Source: an uncultured Alphaproteobacteria bacterium
GTDB lineage: Bacteria; Pseudomonadota; Alphaproteobacteria; HIMB59; GCA-002718135
NCBI GenBank assembly: GCA_902593125.1
Contig: CACJGU010000004.1
Coordinates: 1 to 64,000 of the forward strand
Length of the DNA stretch: 64,000 nt
Reading direction: 5' to 3'
A program made the translations under genes and the position numbers. The notes under the pieces are model-generated. The model was not told where the DNA came from and did no database searches. It saw nothing but the letters and a program-made list of their open reading frames with translations. Of this stretch, positions 38,243-48,198 are shown in pieces. Position 1 is the first letter of the stretch, and every line of letters starts with the position of its first letter.

Positions 38243-39577
38243 CTAGATTTTTCCAAGTTTTTGCAAAATTTCGTTTCTATTAAACAGTGGCATAAGATAT
38301 TTTAATTCAGGCCCATAAGATTTTCCTGTCAAAATTAACCTTAAGGGCATAAATAAATCTTTTCCTTTAAGTCCAGTTTTACTATTAATTTTAGCTGTCC
38401 AATGGCCCCATGTATTTTCATCAAAAGGATCATTGGGCAACTCATTAATTGCTATATCAATGAAATTACTATCAATATCATATTCTTTGGCATTATTTAT
38501 TTTAGTAATTACGCCTTCCCAATCTTTTGCTTCTTTAATAAATGAAATGTTATTTTTAATAAAACGCCAAAAGCTTTCTTTTCTAAAATTTAAATTTATA
38601 TCTTTTAATTTGTGATTTATTTCAGCATAAGTAAATAATTTAATAGTATTTTCATTAAGATTTTTTAAAGACTCCATTGAAAATTTTGCTGAAGATTTAG
38701 ATAAGCTTTGAATATCAAATTTTTTTACTATTTCATTAATATCTTTGATTGGATCAATATTAATGCTCGAACCAATAAAAAGAAAATAATTAAGTAACGT
38801 AATATTTTCGTATCCATCGTCTCTAAAATTTTCAATTGAAAGACTACCAACCCTTTTGCTAAAACCCTTACCAGTTTCATCAACTAAGAATGGGTGATGA
38901 GCAAATGAAGGAATAGAGGAATCAAGAGCCCTAAAAATTTGAATGTGATAAGCGGTATTAGCTATATGATCTTCTCCTCTAATTATATGTGTGATCTTTT
39001 CTTCAATATCATCAATGACTGAGGGTAAATGATATAATAACGATCCATCTGCTCTTATTAAAACAGGATCACTCAAATTTTTAGCATCAAATGAAACGTT
39101 TCCTTTAATAATATCATTCCAACTAATATTTTCATGATCCAATTTAAATCTCCAATGAGGCTGAATTCCAGATTCTATTTTTTTTTCTACTTCTTCATCG
39201 CTTAGATTTAATGATGATCTGTCATAAATAGGTGGCTTTCCAGAGGATAATAAAGATTTTTTCTTTAAAGCTAATTCCTCTTCTGTTTCAAAACACGGAT
39301 ACAATCTTCTCTTTTGTTTAAGAATTTGAATTTTCTTATCATATATATTTTTTCTATTGGATTGATTAAAACTATAACTCCAATCTAAACCAAGCCATTT
39401 AAGATCTTTTTTTATACTATTTTCAAATTCTACTTTGCTTCTAATGCTATCAGTATCATCAATTCTTAATATAAATTCGCCATGGTTTTTTTTACAATAT
39501 ATCCAGTTTAAAATTGCAGACCTAGCATTACCAATATGTATTTTTCCTGTAGGGCTTGGTGCAAACCTACATTTCAT
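38243..39577 (-). CDS. gltX: Glutamyl-tRNA synthetase
   Basis: This class I synthetase attaches glutamate to tRNA-Glu and, in organisms with GatCAB, often to tRNA-Gln as well. The 444-residue sequence has RFAPSPTGKIHIGNARSAILNW (HIGH motif as HIGN). The KMSKS loop is changed to GFSKRVGSLS. Many Alphaproteobacteria carry two GltX copies with divided specificity; which one this is cannot be told from the window. It starts one base after nadE. Confidence 0.92.
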   Translation of the reverse strand: MKCRFAPSPTGKIHIGNARSAILNWIYCKKNHGEFILRIDDTDSIRSKVEFENSIKKDLKWLGLDWSYSFNQSNRKNIYDKKIQILKQKRRLYPCFETEEELALKKKSLLSSGKPPIYDRSSLNLSDEEVEKKIESGIQPHWRFKLDHENISWNDIIKGNVSFDAKNLSDPVLIRADGSLLYHLPSVIDDIEEKITHIIRGEDHIANTAYHIQIFRALDSSIPSFAHHPFLVDETGKGFSKRVGSLSIENFRDDGYENITLLNYFLFIGSSINIDPIKDINEIVKKFDIQSLSKSSAKFSMESLKNLNENTIKLFTYAEINHKLKDINLNFRKESFWRFIKNNISFIKEAKDWEGVITKINNAKEYDIDSNFIDIAINELPNDPFDENTWGHWTAKINSKTGLKGKDLFMPLRLILTGKSYGPELKYLMPLFNRNEILQKLGKI

Positions 39578-39578
39578 T

Positions 39579-40319
39579 TTAATCTTTTGGAATTTCGCAA
39601 ACTGGAATAGGTTTCATCTTGTGAAGATTAGGCTTTCTAATTTCTTCATATCTATTAAAGTATTTACTAGATTTACTTTCCATTGCTTCTTCTAACTGCT
39701 TATATGATAGACCAAGCTGATTTTCATCATTTCTGCTATCATCCCATAAACCATCTGTGGGTTCAGCACTAATAATATCTTTAATTACGCCAATTTCCTC
39801 AGCTAACTCCCATACTTCTGTTTTAGTGCAATCTGCAATTGGTGAAATATCAACACCGCCATCGCCATATTTGGTATAAAATCCAACTCCAAAATCTTCA
39901 ACTTTATTTCCAGTTCCAACAACAATACCATTGTTGCTTTGAGCAATTTGGTAAAGAGTTACCATTCTAAGACGAGATCTAGAGTTAGCAAATGCTAATT
40001 CACTGGAAAAATTTTCCATTGTTTCTTGAAAAGATTTAAAGACATTATCAAGTTTAATTATTTTAGTTTCAACGTTAGAAAAATTTTCTTTTAAAAAATC
40101 GAGATGTTTAAGGCTCAAATCATGCTGGGAAGAATTTTGTTTTATGGGCATCGATACAGCTATTGTTTTTAAACCTGTTTGAGCACATAATGTGCTAGTT
40201 AAAGCTGAATCAACACCTCCAGAGACACCAATTACAAGAGTTTTAGGTTGATTATTTATCGATAATGCATAGTTTTTTATCCAATTAGATATAAATTTTA
40301 TTTTATTTTTGTTATTCAT
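39579..40319 (-). CDS. nadE: NAD synthetase (ammonia-dependent type)
   Basis: NadE amidates deamido-NAD to NAD in the last step of NAD synthesis. The 246-residue protein has the PP-loop VSGGVDSALTS at about 32-42, then FANSRSRLRMVTLYQIAQ, GTGNKVEDFGVGFYTKYGDGGVDISPIADC and EPTDGLWDDSRNDENQLG. No N-terminal nitrilase-like glutaminase domain is present, so free ammonia is the likely nitrogen donor. It lies between the DAHP synthase and gltX on one strand. Confidence 0.94.
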   Translation of the reverse strand: MNNKNKIKFISNWIKNYALSINNQPKTLVIGVSGGVDSALTSTLCAQTGLKTIAVSMPIKQNSSQHDLSLKHLDFLKENFSNVETKIIKLDNVFKSFQETMENFSSELAFANSRSRLRMVTLYQIAQSNNGIVVGTGNKVEDFGVGFYTKYGDGGVDISPIADCTKTEVWELAEEIGVIKDIISAEPTDGLWDDSRNDENQLGLSYKQLEEAMESKSSKYFNRYEEIRKPNLHKMKPIPVCEIPKD

Positions 40320-40340
40320 AATTACTATATAAATAAATAT

Positions 40341-41714
40341 TTATTGATTTGAAGATTGCTTTGATAGAAATTTTTCTTCTTTTAAAAAATCTGATAATAA
40401 AAAGGCCAATTCTAGAGACTGCGAGGCATTTAGTCTCGGATCACAATATGTGTGATATCTATTTTTGAGATCCTCATCGGTTATTTCTTGAAGACCCCCC
40501 ATGCACTCTGTAACATCTTGACCTGTCATTTCTAAATGAACACCTCCGGGATATGTTCCTTCACTTCTGTGAATTTGAAAAAATTGCTGAATTTCAGAAA
40601 TTATATCTTTTAATGGTCTAGTTTTAAAACCTGTATTAGATTTTATAGTATTTCCATGCATAGGATCGCATGTCCACACAACATTTTTACCTGCTGAATT
40701 TACTGATTTTATAATTTTTGGAAGTATTCCATTAACTTTTTCATGACCCATTCTACATATAAGAGTTATCTTACCTGATTCATCATTTGGGTTTAACACA
40801 TCCAATATCTTAAGAAGTTCTTCTGTTTTCGTACTTGGGCCAACTTTGATACCAATAGGATTTTCAATACCTTTTAAGAATTCAATGTGAGCTCCATCTA
40901 GTTGTCTTGTTCTATCTCCAACCCATAACATATGAGCGGAAACATCATACCACTTACCTGATGTACTATCTATTCTTGTTAATGCTTCTTCATATTGAAG
41001 TAATAATGCTTCATGGCTGGTAAAGAAATCTGTTTCATTTAATTGTCTTACACTGCTTCCATTAATTCCACATGCTTCCATAAATGATAAGCATTCATCA
41101 ATTCTTGAAGATATCTCTCTAAATTTTGCAGCATTTTCTCCTTTAACAAAATTTAAATTCCACTGGTGAATTTTGTTTAAATTGGCGAATCCACCTTGAG
41201 AAAAAGCTCTTAACAGATTTAATGTCGATGCAGACTGATTATACGCTTGAATTAATCTATCTGGATTAGGATCTCTATCCTTTTGATTAAAATCAATACC
41301 ATTAATTATATCACCTTTGTATGACTCAAGTTCTAAACCATTAATTACTTCTGTAGCTGATGATCTTGGCTTTGCAAATTGTCCAGCAATTCTTCCTACT
41401 TTAACAATTGGACAGGAAGCTCCAAAAGTCAAAACAACGGCCATTTGTAAAATTACTTTAAATGTATCTCTAATATTATCTGGATGAAAATCTGCAAAAC
41501 TTTCAGCACAGTCTCCGCCCTGTAGTAAAAAGGCATTACCTTTTGCTACGTCCCCTAGTTTCTTTTTTAATAGTCTTGCCTCTCCAGCAAAAACTAAAGG
41601 CGGATATTTAGAAATTTCATTGAGAGTTTGATTAAGATGATCTTCATTCTGATAGTTAGGCATGTGAAGAGCTTCTTTATTTCTCCAACTTTTAGGTGAC
41701 CATTTTTCACTCAT
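40341..41714 (-). CDS. DAHP synthase, class II
   Basis: This enzyme condenses phosphoenolpyruvate and erythrose 4-phosphate in the first step of the shikimate pathway. It belongs to the plant-like class II family. The start chosen is the internal ATG giving MSEKWSPKSWRNKEALHMPNY, the conserved N-terminus; the track's 15 extra residues are not family-like. FLLQGGDCAESF, VGRIAGQFAKPRS, WVGDRTRQLDGAHIEFLKG and WTCDPMHGNTIKS are the active-site blocks. The protein is 457 residues with the revised start and lies between glmU and nadE. Confidence 0.95.
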   Translation of the reverse strand: MSEKWSPKSWRNKEALHMPNYQNEDHLNQTLNEISKYPPLVFAGEARLLKKKLGDVAKGNAFLLQGGDCAESFADFHPDNIRDTFKVILQMAVVLTFGASCPIVKVGRIAGQFAKPRSSATEVINGLELESYKGDIINGIDFNQKDRDPNPDRLIQAYNQSASTLNLLRAFSQGGFANLNKIHQWNLNFVKGENAAKFREISSRIDECLSFMEACGINGSSVRQLNETDFFTSHEALLLQYEEALTRIDSTSGKWYDVSAHMLWVGDRTRQLDGAHIEFLKGIENPIGIKVGPSTKTEELLKILDVLNPNDESGKITLICRMGHEKVNGILPKIIKSVNSAGKNVVWTCDPMHGNTIKSNTGFKTRPLKDIISEIQQFFQIHRSEGTYPGGVHLEMTGQDVTECMGGLQEITDEDLKNRYHTYCDPRLNASQSLELAFLLSDFLKEEKFLSKQSSNQ

Positions 41715-41761
41715 AATTTGGAAAGGCTCATAAACCCTAATATATCTAGAAACAAGCAATA

Positions 41762-43060
41762 TTATTTAGGTCTTTTATTTCTTAGAATTTTTAAGGCAGA
41801 TCTTTCTATAGCAAGTGAATTTTTCGGTATATTCTTTGTGATAACACTACCCGCACCAATTCTAGACTTAGACTCAATTACAACTGGTGCAATTAGTGAA
41901 GAGTTAGAACCAATAAATACATTATCTTTTATTATTGTTTTGTGTTTTTTATTTCCATCATAATTACACGTTATTGTGCCAGCACCAATATTTACGTTGT
42001 TTCCTACTTTTGCATCTCCAACATAAGAAAGATGTGCTATTGAAACGTTATTTCCAATTTTTGAATTTTTAATTTCAACAAAATTACCAATCTTTGATTT
42101 TCTACCAATTTTTGTTTTTGGCCTCAATCTTGCATTTGGACCTATATGCGAATTTTCATTTATTATAACATCCTCTAAATATGAATTACTCTTAACTATT
42201 GATCCTTTCTTTATTATTGTTTTTTCTTTTATAGTAACATTACTTTCAATAATAACAGTGGGTTCAATTTTTGTGTCATAACTAAGATAACAAGTATTTG
42301 GTTTTAAAAAATTAACACCACTTTTTATAAAATTATTAATATATTTTTTTTGCAAGATATTTTGCACAACATTAAAATCATCCAAGGTATTTATTCCCAA
42401 CATGGTTTCTTCATTACACTTAATATAATTGATAGAAATATTTTTTTTTGAAAATACTTTAAATATATCAGGAAGATATCTTTCTTTTTTGATTTTATTT
42501 TCTTTAATATTTTTTAAATTTTCAAATAACAATTTAGTATTTGCTATTAGTATACCTGAATTACATAAATTAATTTTTTTTTGCTCAGGTCGTAAATTGA
42601 TTTGCTCAATTATTTCTTCAACATTGTTATTTTTTAATAATAACCTACCATAACCATGTGGTTTTAAAGTATTAAATGCAATTAATGAAGCTTTAGCTTT
42701 AGTTGTTTTAAATTTACTTACAAGTTTTCTTATATCTTTAACTTCAACTAAAGGTGTGTCACCAAATAAAATTAAAATATTTTTTGATTTTATGTATTTT
42801 TTAACTTGCTCAATTGCATCAGCAGTTCCTTTTTGTTTTTTTTGAACAATAAACTTAGAGGCATTTAGCATTGACCTTAATTCTTCTATATTTTTATCAT
42901 TACATACAATAAATATATTTTTACCTGATATTTTTTTTGCAATATTAAAAATATGTGAAACAATTGGTAATCCACATAATGGATAAACTAGCTTAGATTT
43001 ACTTGCTTTAAATCTCGTACTATTGCCTGCAGCGAGTATAACAGTTGTAATATCAGACAT
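41762..43060 (-). CDS. glmU: Bifunctional GlcNAc-1-P uridyltransferase / GlcN-1-P acetyltransferase
   Basis: GlmU acetylates glucosamine-1-phosphate and then makes UDP-GlcNAc for peptidoglycan and LPS. The N-terminal pyrophosphorylase domain shows ILAAGNSTRFKASKSKLVYPLCGLPIV (about 8-34) and FGDTPLV. The C-terminal left-handed beta-helix (about 245-430) shows hexapeptide repeats and the acetyl-CoA site IGAGTITCNYDGNKKHKTIIKDN. At 432 residues it is slightly short. It lies four bases after the parA-like gene. Confidence 0.96.
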   Translation of the reverse strand: MSDITTVILAAGNSTRFKASKSKLVYPLCGLPIVSHIFNIAKKISGKNIFIVCNDKNIEELRSMLNASKFIVQKKQKGTADAIEQVKKYIKSKNILILFGDTPLVEVKDIRKLVSKFKTTKAKASLIAFNTLKPHGYGRLLLKNNNVEEIIEQINLRPEQKKINLCNSGILIANTKLLFENLKNIKENKIKKERYLPDIFKVFSKKNISINYIKCNEETMLGINTLDDFNVVQNILQKKYINNFIKSGVNFLKPNTCYLSYDTKIEPTVIIESNVTIKEKTIIKKGSIVKSNSYLEDVIINENSHIGPNARLRPKTKIGRKSKIGNFVEIKNSKIGNNVSIAHLSYVGDAKVGNNVNIGAGTITCNYDGNKKHKTIIKDNVFIGSNSSLIAPVVIESKSRIGAGSVITKNIPKNSLAIERSALKILRNKRPK

Positions 43061-43064
43061 TAAA

Positions 43065-43697
43065 TTAGAAATTTCTTAAAATTTCGTTTCCAACATTAAT
43101 TATTTCTTTTGATGCGTCTGAAGTAACACTTATATCAACCACGCCCCTTCCAACTGAAAATGTTTCTGCAAATAATACTTTGCTAGAAATTCTAGAGCGG
43201 GCAATTTTAGCACCGGCATATCTTAAGCGTAAAATCATTGCGTCAGTTAATTTTGCTCTTGGCATAACTCTATTAAGAATAATTATTGGATTTTTTCTCT
43301 CTTGTTTTGCAATTTTCAAAAAAGGCAGTGTAGCCATTAAGTCTACCGGACTTGGTTGTACAGGCACAAATACCCTATCCGAAGCTTTTACAACCTGCAT
43401 TGTTTCAAAAGTTATTGATGGAGGGCTATCAATTATTATAAAATCGTATTTTCTTTTTATTGTTTTAATTTCATCAATTAAATTCCTTATATCAAAATTT
43501 AATTGAGTTATTCCAATATCATCTTCACCATAATAAGCTTTTCTAGCATCAAGCCAATATGAAAGACTTTTTTGTGCATCAGCATCTATAACAGCTACTT
43601 TGTAACCACTATTGCTCCACAAAACTGATAAATTTGCTGAAAGAGTTGATTTACCTGAACCGCCTTTTTGATTAGAAAATGCTATAACTTTTCCCAT
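43065..43697 (-). CDS. ParA/MinD-family ATPase (orphan)
   Basis: This deviant Walker A ATPase belongs to the ParA/Soj group, with FSNQKGGSGKSTLSANLS, VAVIDADAQKSLSYW and FIIIDSPPS. At 210 residues (from the ATG of MGKVIAFSN; the track's TTG start adds two) it is the short form seen in orphan ParA-like proteins that position cell structures. No parB or DNA-binding partner is next to it, so chromosome partitioning is not implied. It precedes glmU and is divergent from tsaC. Confidence 0.85.
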   Translation of the reverse strand: MGKVIAFSNQKGGSGKSTLSANLSVLWSNSGYKVAVIDADAQKSLSYWLDARKAYYGEDDIGITQLNFDIRNLIDEIKTIKRKYDFIIIDSPPSITFETMQVVKASDRVFVPVQPSPVDLMATLPFLKIAKQERKNPIIILNRVMPRAKLTDAMILRLRYAGAKIARSRISSKVLFAETFSVGRGVVDISVTSDASKEIINVGNEILRNF

Positions 43698-43754
43698 ATA
43701 CAAGTATTGATAATAACTATTTTAAAGATAGATGGAAACATTTTATAAATAAAT

Positions 43755-44672
43755 ATGAAAAAAAATAAGTTAGATTTTGCAAAAAAATTATTAAGCAGTG
43801 GAGAACTTGTAATATTTCCCACAGAAACAGTATTTGGCCTAGGCGCTGATGCAACAAATGATAATGCTGTAAAATCAATTTTTAAAGTAAAAAAAAGACC
43901 AAAAATTAATCCAATTATCTGTCACTTTAAAAATATTAAACAAATAGAAAAATATTTTATTTTAAATAAATTTGAGAAAAAATTAGGTTCAAAGTTTTGG
44001 CCTGGCCCTCTGACAATAATATTAAAGAAAAGAAAAAACTCTAAAATATCAAAATTAGTTTCAAATAATTCAAATTTAGTTGGCTGTAGAATTCCTAGTA
44101 ATAAATTGGCCAATAAATTAATTACTTTATTTGGCTTACCTATTGCCGCTCCTAGTGCTAATCTTTCAGAGAGAACTTCTGTAACCAATATTATGGATAT
44201 TGATCCTATTCTAGAAAAAAAAATATTTGTTTTAAAAGATAATCAATCTTCTCATGGACTAGAATCCACAGTTGTTAGAGTTGATAATAAAAATAGAATT
44301 GAAGTATTTAGATATGGTAGCATCTCTGTTGAAGAACTAAATAGATTTGCAAAGGTTAAAATTAAAAAAAAATCCTCTATTTCTCCTGGTAATTTAAAAA
44401 AACATTATTCGACTTTAAAGCCAATAAGAATGAATGCAAAAAAAATATTAAAAGATGAAGGTTTATTAAATTTTGGTAATAATAAGTTAAAGTCTAAAAT
44501 AATTAATTTAAATTTGAGTAATAAAAAAAATTTAAATGAAGCTGCAAAAAATTTTTATCATTTTCTACATAAATTAGATAAAAGTGAATGTAAAAAAATT
44601 GCTGTAGCAGAAGTGCCTGATAAAGGATTAGGTAAAACTATGAATGACAGATTAAAGAGAGCAATAAAGTAA
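43755..44672 (+). CDS. L-threonylcarbamoyladenylate synthase (Sua5/TsaC)
   Basis: This enzyme makes threonylcarbamoyl-AMP, the donor for the t6A37 modification of ANN-decoding tRNAs. The 305-residue protein has the YrdC domain with GELVIFPTETVFGLGADATNDNAVKSIFKVKKRP and PIAAPSANLSERTSVT. A linker and the extra C-terminal Sua5 domain (about 210-305) follow. The length marks it as the Sua5 type rather than the short TsaC. It ends against the convergent FAD oxidoreductase. Confidence 0.92.
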   Translation: MKKNKLDFAKKLLSSGELVIFPTETVFGLGADATNDNAVKSIFKVKKRPKINPIICHFKNIKQIEKYFILNKFEKKLGSKFWPGPLTIILKKRKNSKISKLVSNNSNLVGCRIPSNKLANKLITLFGLPIAAPSANLSERTSVTNIMDIDPILEKKIFVLKDNQSSHGLESTVVRVDNKNRIEVFRYGSISVEELNRFAKVKIKKKSSISPGNLKKHYSTLKPIRMNAKKILKDEGLLNFGNNKLKSKIINLNLSNKKNLNEAAKNFYHFLHKLDKSECKKIAVAEVPDKGLGKTMNDRLKRAIK

Positions 44673-44673
44673 A

Positions 44674-45999
44674 CTATAATCTATTTAAATAATCCATTAA
44701 CCTATAATAAATTATAGCTGAGGAGTATAAAGGTCTTCTAAATATATTACCGCCTGGAATTTTTAAATGATTAATTTGCTCAAACATATCAAAGTTATTT
44801 GATTTATTAATAATTTTTTCAGCTATCATTTTTCCACCCATAATACTCATTGCTAATCCATGACCTGAGTAAGCATGAGCATAGTATAGCTTTTGATTCA
44901 TTAAAGTTCCAAAAATAGGCAATCTATTAATTGATATTGCCAAGGTACCTCCCCAGGAAAATTCAATTTTAAATTTTTTTGATTCAGGAAAAACTTTGTA
45001 CATTCGTTTAGACACAAAACTTTTTGCATCTTTTACAAAATGAGATGTAATTGTTTCTGGACCTCCAAATAGAAGTCTGTAGTCTTCTGAAAACCTATAA
45101 TAGTCAATCATAAATCTAGAATCTATTACACCACAATTTCTTTTAATTAATTTAGTTGCCAACTCTTTTCCCAGGGGTTCTGTTGCAATAATATAATTAT
45201 TTATCGGCATAAAATAATTTCTTTTTGATCCCAAAAGATTATCAAGATAACCATTGCAACCAATAATCACTTTCTTTGCTTTGATTACATTTTTTCCAGA
45301 ATGTATTATCACTTCTTTTTGATTATCTATAATTTTATCTACAGGAGAATTTTCATATATTTTTATACCTTTAGCTAAGCACTGTTTTGCCAATCCATAT
45401 ACCAATTTTAATGGGTTCAAATGATAAGAATCTTTTAAAAGCATTCCTGAAAAATATCTATCACTATTAACTTCATCTTTTATTGAAGTGCTATCAAAGT
45501 ATTCATAATTATTATAATTATAATTCTTTTGCATATGTTCAATTTCATCTTCAAAATATTTATAATCTTTTTTTGTATTACCTACATGAAGAACACCTGG
45601 TCTAAGTGCGCAATCTATTTTGTATTTTTCAATTAAATTAACTACATTTGAAACAGCATCTAATCCAATTTTCCAAAAAAATTTTGCTTTTTCAAAACCA
45701 AATTTTTTTTCTAAAAAGAATTGATCTTTTCTCATTCCAATACCTAGTTGACCACCGTTTCTACCAGAAGCCCCAGATCCAATTTTGTTTGCTTCCAGAA
45801 TTGCAATAGATAAACCATTATTTGATAAATTTAATGCAGAAGAAATTCCTGTTAACCCCCCTCCAATAATACATATATCCGTTGAGATATTCTCATTTAA
45901 CTTAATTTGATTAGGAAAAACTGGTGCAGAAAATTTATAAAAACTCTCTTTTTCATTATCATGTTGATTAAAAGTCCTTTTTTTTGTAGTAATCATCAT
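44674..45999 (-). CDS. puuB: FAD-dependent amine oxidoreductase (gamma-glutamylputrescine oxidase-like)
   Basis: This 441-residue flavoprotein of the DAO family begins with the FAD-binding CIIGGGLTGISSALNLSNNGLSIAILEA (glycines at about 46-51). GSGASGRNGGQLGIG follows, typical of PuuB and related oxidases, and the C-terminal half has YYAHAYSGHGLAMS. In E. coli PuuB oxidises gamma-glutamylputrescine. Here it is divergent from a PuuA-like glutamine-synthetase family gene and near polyamine transport genes, which supports the same role. Other DAO-family substrates remain possible. Confidence 0.75.
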   Translation of the reverse strand: MMITTKKRTFNQHDNEKESFYKFSAPVFPNQIKLNENISTDICIIGGGLTGISSALNLSNNGLSIAILEANKIGSGASGRNGGQLGIGMRKDQFFLEKKFGFEKAKFFWKIGLDAVSNVVNLIEKYKIDCALRPGVLHVGNTKKDYKYFEDEIEHMQKNYNYNNYEYFDSTSIKDEVNSDRYFSGMLLKDSYHLNPLKLVYGLAKQCLAKGIKIYENSPVDKIIDNQKEVIIHSGKNVIKAKKVIIGCNGYLDNLLGSKRNYFMPINNYIIATEPLGKELATKLIKRNCGVIDSRFMIDYYRFSEDYRLLFGGPETITSHFVKDAKSFVSKRMYKVFPESKKFKIEFSWGGTLAISINRLPIFGTLMNQKLYYAHAYSGHGLAMSIMGGKMIAEKIINKSNNFDMFEQINHLKIPGGNIFRRPLYSSAIIYYRLMDYLNRL

Positions 46000-46046
46000 C
46001 TTATCATTAATGGTTTAATTATAATTAGTAAACAAACAGTCTCAAT

Positions 46047-47414
46047 ATGATTGAAAAATTTCAAAATTGGTTTCAGGAAAATTCTATTACAGAGGTTGAA
46101 TGCTTAGTTCCAGATCTTGGAGGTATTGCAAGAGGTAAAATTTTGCCAACTAATAAATTCCTGAAGGGTCTAGAGGATGAAAGTCATAGGTTACCACAAT
46201 CAACTTTTATTCAAACGATATCAGGTGATTATGCAACTGAGGACTCAGCAGGTGCTTTACCAAGAAGTGTTTATAATCCAACTGATATTGATGTTATTTT
46301 AAAACCAGATTTTGATACAATGAGAATAGTGCCATGGTACGAAGATCCTACTGCTCAAATTATTTGTGATGCAATAAATCTTAATGGTGATGAAGTTATA
46401 AATTCTAGCAGAAATGCTCTAAAAAATATTCTGAAACTTTATAAAAAAGAAAAATTAACTCCAATTGTTTCTCCAGAATTAGAATTCTACTTAGTAAAAC
46501 CTAACGCTGACTCAGATTATCCTCTAGAAGTTCCAGTTGGGCAATCAGGTAGACAAGAAACGGGGAAACAAGCTTTGGGGATAGATGCTGTTAATGAATT
46601 CGATCATCTTTTTGAAGATGTATATAATTATTGTGAAGATCAAAATATTGAAATTGATACTATTAATCATGAATCTGGATCAGCTCAAATGGAGATAAAT
46701 TTTCAGCATGGTGATCCTTTAGATTTAGCGGATCAGGTATTTTTATTTAAACGAACTCTTAGACAATCGGCCTTGAAACATAAACTTCATGCTACATTTA
46801 TGGCAAAACCTATGGAGAATCAGCCTGGAAGTGCAATGCATATTCATCAGTCAGTTTATAATGAAAAAAATAAAAATATTTTTTTTAATAAATCTTCAAA
46901 AATTTCAAAAAAAATGAAAAATTATCTTGGTGGTTTAGAGAAATATACTCCATTATTAATGCCAATATATGCTCCAAATATAAACTCTTTTAGAAGATTA
47001 TTTGCAACCTGGGGCACTCCAAAAAATGTAAAGTGGGGAATAGGAAATAGAAGCTGTGGTTTTAGAATTCCTTCAATTGAGGAAAAAAATATGCGTATTG
47101 AAAATAGAATTCCTGGATCAGATGCTAATCCATATCTAGTTTTTGCAGCTAATTTAGCTTCTGGATATTTAGGAATGAAAAATAATATAAAACCAAGTCC
47201 AGAAACTAAAGACAGTGCATTTAAAGATAAAAGTTCTAATCTACCTAAAAATATGGATGAATCATTAACTCTCTTTGAAAATGATGAAGATATAAAATCT
47301 ATATTTAATGAAAAATTTGTAAGGTCGATTGCTGCAATAAGAAGAGTTGAATATCAAGCTTATTTATCAGTAATAAGTTCTTGGGAGCGGGAATATTTAT
47401 TACTTAATGTTTAA
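46047..47414 (+). CDS. puuA: Glutamine-synthetase family protein, gamma-glutamylputrescine synthetase-like
   Basis: PuuA-type enzymes join glutamate to putrescine using ATP, starting its breakdown. The 455-residue protein has the GS-family motifs VSPELEFYLV, NHESGSAQMEINF, GSAMHIHQSVY and NRSCGFRIPS, and ends in the catalytic half typical of type III/PuuA relatives. It lacks the adenylylation-loop tyrosine region of GlnA. Divergent placement from puuB and convergence with the pot operon point to putrescine. Other amine substrates (for example ethanolamine or spermidine) cannot be excluded. Confidence 0.78.
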   Translation: MIEKFQNWFQENSITEVECLVPDLGGIARGKILPTNKFLKGLEDESHRLPQSTFIQTISGDYATEDSAGALPRSVYNPTDIDVILKPDFDTMRIVPWYEDPTAQIICDAINLNGDEVINSSRNALKNILKLYKKEKLTPIVSPELEFYLVKPNADSDYPLEVPVGQSGRQETGKQALGIDAVNEFDHLFEDVYNYCEDQNIEIDTINHESGSAQMEINFQHGDPLDLADQVFLFKRTLRQSALKHKLHATFMAKPMENQPGSAMHIHQSVYNEKNKNIFFNKSSKISKKMKNYLGGLEKYTPLLMPIYAPNINSFRRLFATWGTPKNVKWGIGNRSCGFRIPSIEEKNMRIENRIPGSDANPYLVFAANLASGYLGMKNNIKPSPETKDSAFKDKSSNLPKNMDESLTLFENDEDIKSIFNEKFVRSIAAIRRVEYQAYLSVISSWEREYLLLNV

Positions 47415-48198
47415 ATTTTTTATTGAAATAAAAATAAAATAAACCAATTATTATCAAAGCAAACATTAAAATTGCTGATAATGCGTTTACTTCAGGACTT
47501 AATCCTAATCTGACTTTAGAAAAAACTACAATTGGCAATGTGTTAGCCCCAGGACCAGTAGTAAAACTCGCAACTACTAGATCATCTAAAGAAATTGTAA
47601 AAGCTAATAACCAACCAGCAATAATAGAAGGCAAAATTATTGGTAAAGTTATCTTATAGAGTACCTTAGTATAATTATAGCCTAAATCCATAGCAGCTTC
47701 CTCAATATTTTTGTTAAAGTCAGTTAATCTTGCTTGAATAATAATTGCGACAAATGCAATACAAAAAGTAACGTGCGATATAAAAATAGTTAATTGTCCT
47801 CTAGATGATGGAAATCCAATTACATTATTTAAGCTTATAAAAAAAAGTAACATTGAAAGACCTAAAATTAATTCTGGCAAAACCAAAGGTGTAGAAGAAA
47901 GAAAAATATAAAATGATTTAAAAGGAATTTTTCTTATTCTAACGAGTGAATATCCAATCATGACTCCTAAAATTGTAGCAAAAGTTGCAGACAAAGCTGC
48001 AATTTTAATACTGATAATAAATGCCTCAATTATTTGTTCATTACTAAATAATTCATTGTACCATCTTAAAGAAAATCCTTTCCAAACCATTACTCTCTTA
48101 TTTTCGTTAAATGAGTAAAAAATTAAAACTAAAATTGGGAAATATAAAAATAATAAACCTAAAAAAATAACTGTACTTTTGATAAAACTAGATTTCAT
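47404..48198 (-). CDS. potC: Polyamine ABC transporter permease (PotC/PotI type)
   Basis: This is one of two inner-membrane permeases of a spermidine/putrescine importer. I start it at the ATG giving MKSSFIKSTVIFLGLLFLYFPILVLIFYSFN, which overlaps potB by 11 bases; the track's longer N-terminus is read from within potB. About six helices are present. The EAA loop EEAAMDLGYNYTKVLYKITLPIILPSIIAGW contacts the ATPase. Revised length is about 264 residues, normal for PotC. It is the last gene of the agu-pot run and overlaps puuA convergently by 11 bases. Confidence 0.93.
   Translation of the reverse strand: MKSSFIKSTVIFLGLLFLYFPILVLIFYSFNENKRVMVWKGFSLRWYNELFSNEQIIEAFIISIKIAALSATFATILGVMIGYSLVRIRKIPFKSFYIFLSSTPLVLPELILGLSMLLFFISLNNVIGFPSSRGQLTIFISHVTFCIAFVAIIIQARLTDFNKNIEEAAMDLGYNYTKVLYKITLPIILPSIIAGWLLAFTISLDDLVVASFTTGPGANTLPIVVFSKVRLGLSPEVNALSAILMFALIIIGLFYFYFNKKFKH

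Noticed and set aside
38800-38900. Altered KMSKS loop (GFSKRVG) in GltX as a sign of an inactive enzyme
   Set aside because: Relaxed KMSKS variants of the form xSKR are common in bacterial glutamyl-tRNA synthetases.
41715-41759. N-terminal extension of the DAHP synthase
   Set aside because: The conserved class II start MSEKW lies at the internal ATG; the extension is not family-like.
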